Positions 14,951-15,567 of a stretch of 15,567 nucleotides of DNA are shown one piece after another (within the stretch, counting starts at the first letter, position 1; every line of letters begins with the position of its first letter). The notes under the pieces are model-generated. The model did not search any database and was not told where the DNA came from. It worked only from the letters and a program-made list of their open reading frames with translations. Both the position numbers and the translations under genes were made by a program. Source of the DNA: Ornithoclostridium sp949298505 (GTDB lineage: Bacteria; Bacillota; Clostridia; Christensenellales; UBA3700). The stretch covers positions 1-15,567 of the forward strand of contig CASFWW010000018.1 in assembly GCA_949298505.1 (NCBI GenBank). Reading direction: 5' to 3'.

Positions 14951-15382
14951 ATGATAAGAAAAGCCGATATAAAAGACCTCGATACGATTACCCGTCTCGC
15001 TTCTTCGCTATGGAGCAATTGCCCTTTGAGCGAACTCAAGGACGGGTTTTCATCTGTCCTTTCGGACGACTACGCCTGCTTTATAAAATGCGTCGACGGT
15101 AAAGCCGTCGGATTCGCGCAATGCGGACTCAGGCGCGATTACGTAGAAGGAACAAACTCCTCTCCCGTAGGCTATCTCGAAGGGATTTTCGTTGAAAAAG
15201 CCTTCCGCGAAAAAGGCTACGCAAAAGAACTTCTGCTCGCCTGCGAAAATTGGGCGCGCGCGCAAGGTTGCCGCGAATTTGCAAGCGACTGCGAACTGAC
15301 AAATAAAGACAGCCTCTCCTTTCACTTGAAGACAGGCTTCGAAGAAGCCGGCAGAATAATCTGTTTTGTAAAAAAACTATAA
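14951..15382 (+). CDS. aac(6'): GNAT acetyltransferase of the aminoglycoside 6'-N-acetyltransferase AAC(6')-I type
   Basis: The product is 143 residues, the length of the short AAC(6')-I enzymes. The order RRDYVEGTNSSPVGYLEGIFV (61-81, with the SPVGYLEGI core), the acetyl-CoA loop REKGYA at 86-91, REFASDCEL at 108-116 and the ending GRIICFVKKL closely follows the wording I remember from chromosomal AAC(6')-I enzymes such as the Acinetobacter type ('YVNGTETSPVGFLEGIYV', 'FASD', 'SKKI'). These transfer an acetyl group from acetyl-CoA to the 6'-amino group of aminoglycosides such as kanamycin and tobramycin. Other GNAT substrates cannot be excluded. The ATG lies 4 nt past the hydrolase stop without a good RBS, so it probably depends on coupled translation. 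A strong terminator follows. Confidence 0.8.
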   Translation: MIRKADIKDLDTITRLASSLWSNCPLSELKDGFSSVLSDDYACFIKCVDGKAVGFAQCGLRRDYVEGTNSSPVGYLEGIFVEKAFREKGYAKELLLACENWARAQGCREFASDCELTNKDSLSFHLKTGFEEAGRIICFVKKL

Positions 15383-15390
15383 ACGTAACG

Positions 15391-15422
15391 AAAAAAAGTC
15401 GACGCTAGCGTCGCTTTTTTTT
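15391..15422 (+). terminator. Terminator closing the GH20-to-acetyltransferase cluster
   Basis: A perfect 12-bp palindrome GACGCTAGCGTC (15401-15412) is flanked by seven A before it and eight T after it, forming an extended stem with a small internal mismatch. It works as a classic A-tract/U-tract terminator, possibly in both directions. Confidence 0.85.
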
Positions 15423-15429
15423 GTTTAGT

Positions 15430-15567
15430 CGGTGAATTATACTTTCAAGTGCAACACTTAGATAAGAAAAAAAAGAAGTTCATATGAATCTGTTGTATAA
15501 TTAAAATTGCAACAAAAAAACACAACAAGGAGATCCATATGAACTATACTCATCTTACCATAGAAGA
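15430..15567 (+). mobile_element. Left end of an IS30-family insertion sequence (partial)
   Basis: After the terminator the sequence becomes AT-rich and leads to a gene start typical of IS30 transposases. A likely left inverted repeat lies around 15436-15462 and contains AAGTGCAACACTT, itself a small palindrome (AAGTG-CAA-CACTT). A TATAAT at 15496-15501 may serve the transposase; no good -35 is visible. The exact outer boundary and the target duplication cannot be fixed because the other end is outside the window. Confidence 0.6.
15539..15567 (+). CDS. IS30-family transposase, N-terminal fragment (runs off window)
   Basis: The ATG at 15539 follows AAGGAG (15528-15533) and encodes MNYTHLTIEE before the window ends. 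The opening N/K-Y-x-HLTIEER is characteristic of IS30 transposases, where it begins the N-terminal helix-turn-helix that binds the inverted repeats. Only about nine codons are visible, so the call rests on this short match and the AT-rich upstream end. Confidence 0.75.

Noticed and set aside
14218..15039. 273-codon minus-strand frame opposite the hydrolase
   Set aside because: It is a shadow of the hydrolase and acetyltransferase genes, without RBS or family motifs.

Overview
The window looks like chromosomal DNA from a low-to-moderate GC Gram-positive bacterium, most likely a gut Clostridia lineage (Bacillota). The signs are strong AGGAGG-type ribosome binding sites, several near-perfect SigA-type promoters (TTGACA, 16-17 nt, TATAAT), MarR-controlled transporter operons, a BspA/InlB-repeat surface lipoprotein and the start of an IS30-type transposase. 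No species can be named from the sequence.

Layout. (1) 1-206: the end of one + strand gene and the first codons of another, which run into (2) 148-3138, a large minus-strand lipoprotein gene with InlB-type and BspA leucine-rich repeats that stops in the middle of a repeat; the two seem joined at a rearrangement point near 148-151. (3) 3281-3451: tRNA-Leu(CAG) on the minus strand with promoter and terminator. (4) 3570-4808: a DUF815-type AAA ATPase. (5) 4845-4999: tRNA-Pro(GGG) with promoter and terminator. (6) 4968-5290: gene-free stretch with a near-identical 81/82-bp direct repeat and several hairpins. (7) 5310-6526: minus-strand operon, MarR regulator followed by a YczE/DUF6198-type membrane protein. 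(8) 6757-10677: minus-strand operon, a second MarR regulator followed by two half-size ABC exporter subunits that form a typical asymmetric heterodimer. (9) 11088-15382: + strand cluster of a GH20 hexosaminidase homologue, N-acetylglucosamine-6-phosphate deacetylase (NagA), an alpha/beta hydrolase and an AAC(6')-type acetyltransferase, ending in a strong terminator. (10) About 15430 to the end: left end of an IS30-family element with the transposase start.

How it fits together. Both MarR operons show ATGA stop/start overlaps and inverted-repeat operator candidates on their own promoters, so both look like autoregulated, inducer-responsive transport units. The GH20-NagA pair suggests cytoplasmic amino-sugar turnover, but the GH20 protein carries Asp-Pro where the family has its catalytic Asp-Glu, so it may be inactive or do something else.

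No clear novel multi-gene system is visible. The most unusual items are the GH20 active-site change, the broken lipoprotein/recombination junction, the duplicated terminator-containing repeat beside tRNA-Pro, and the two palindromic MarR operator candidates.
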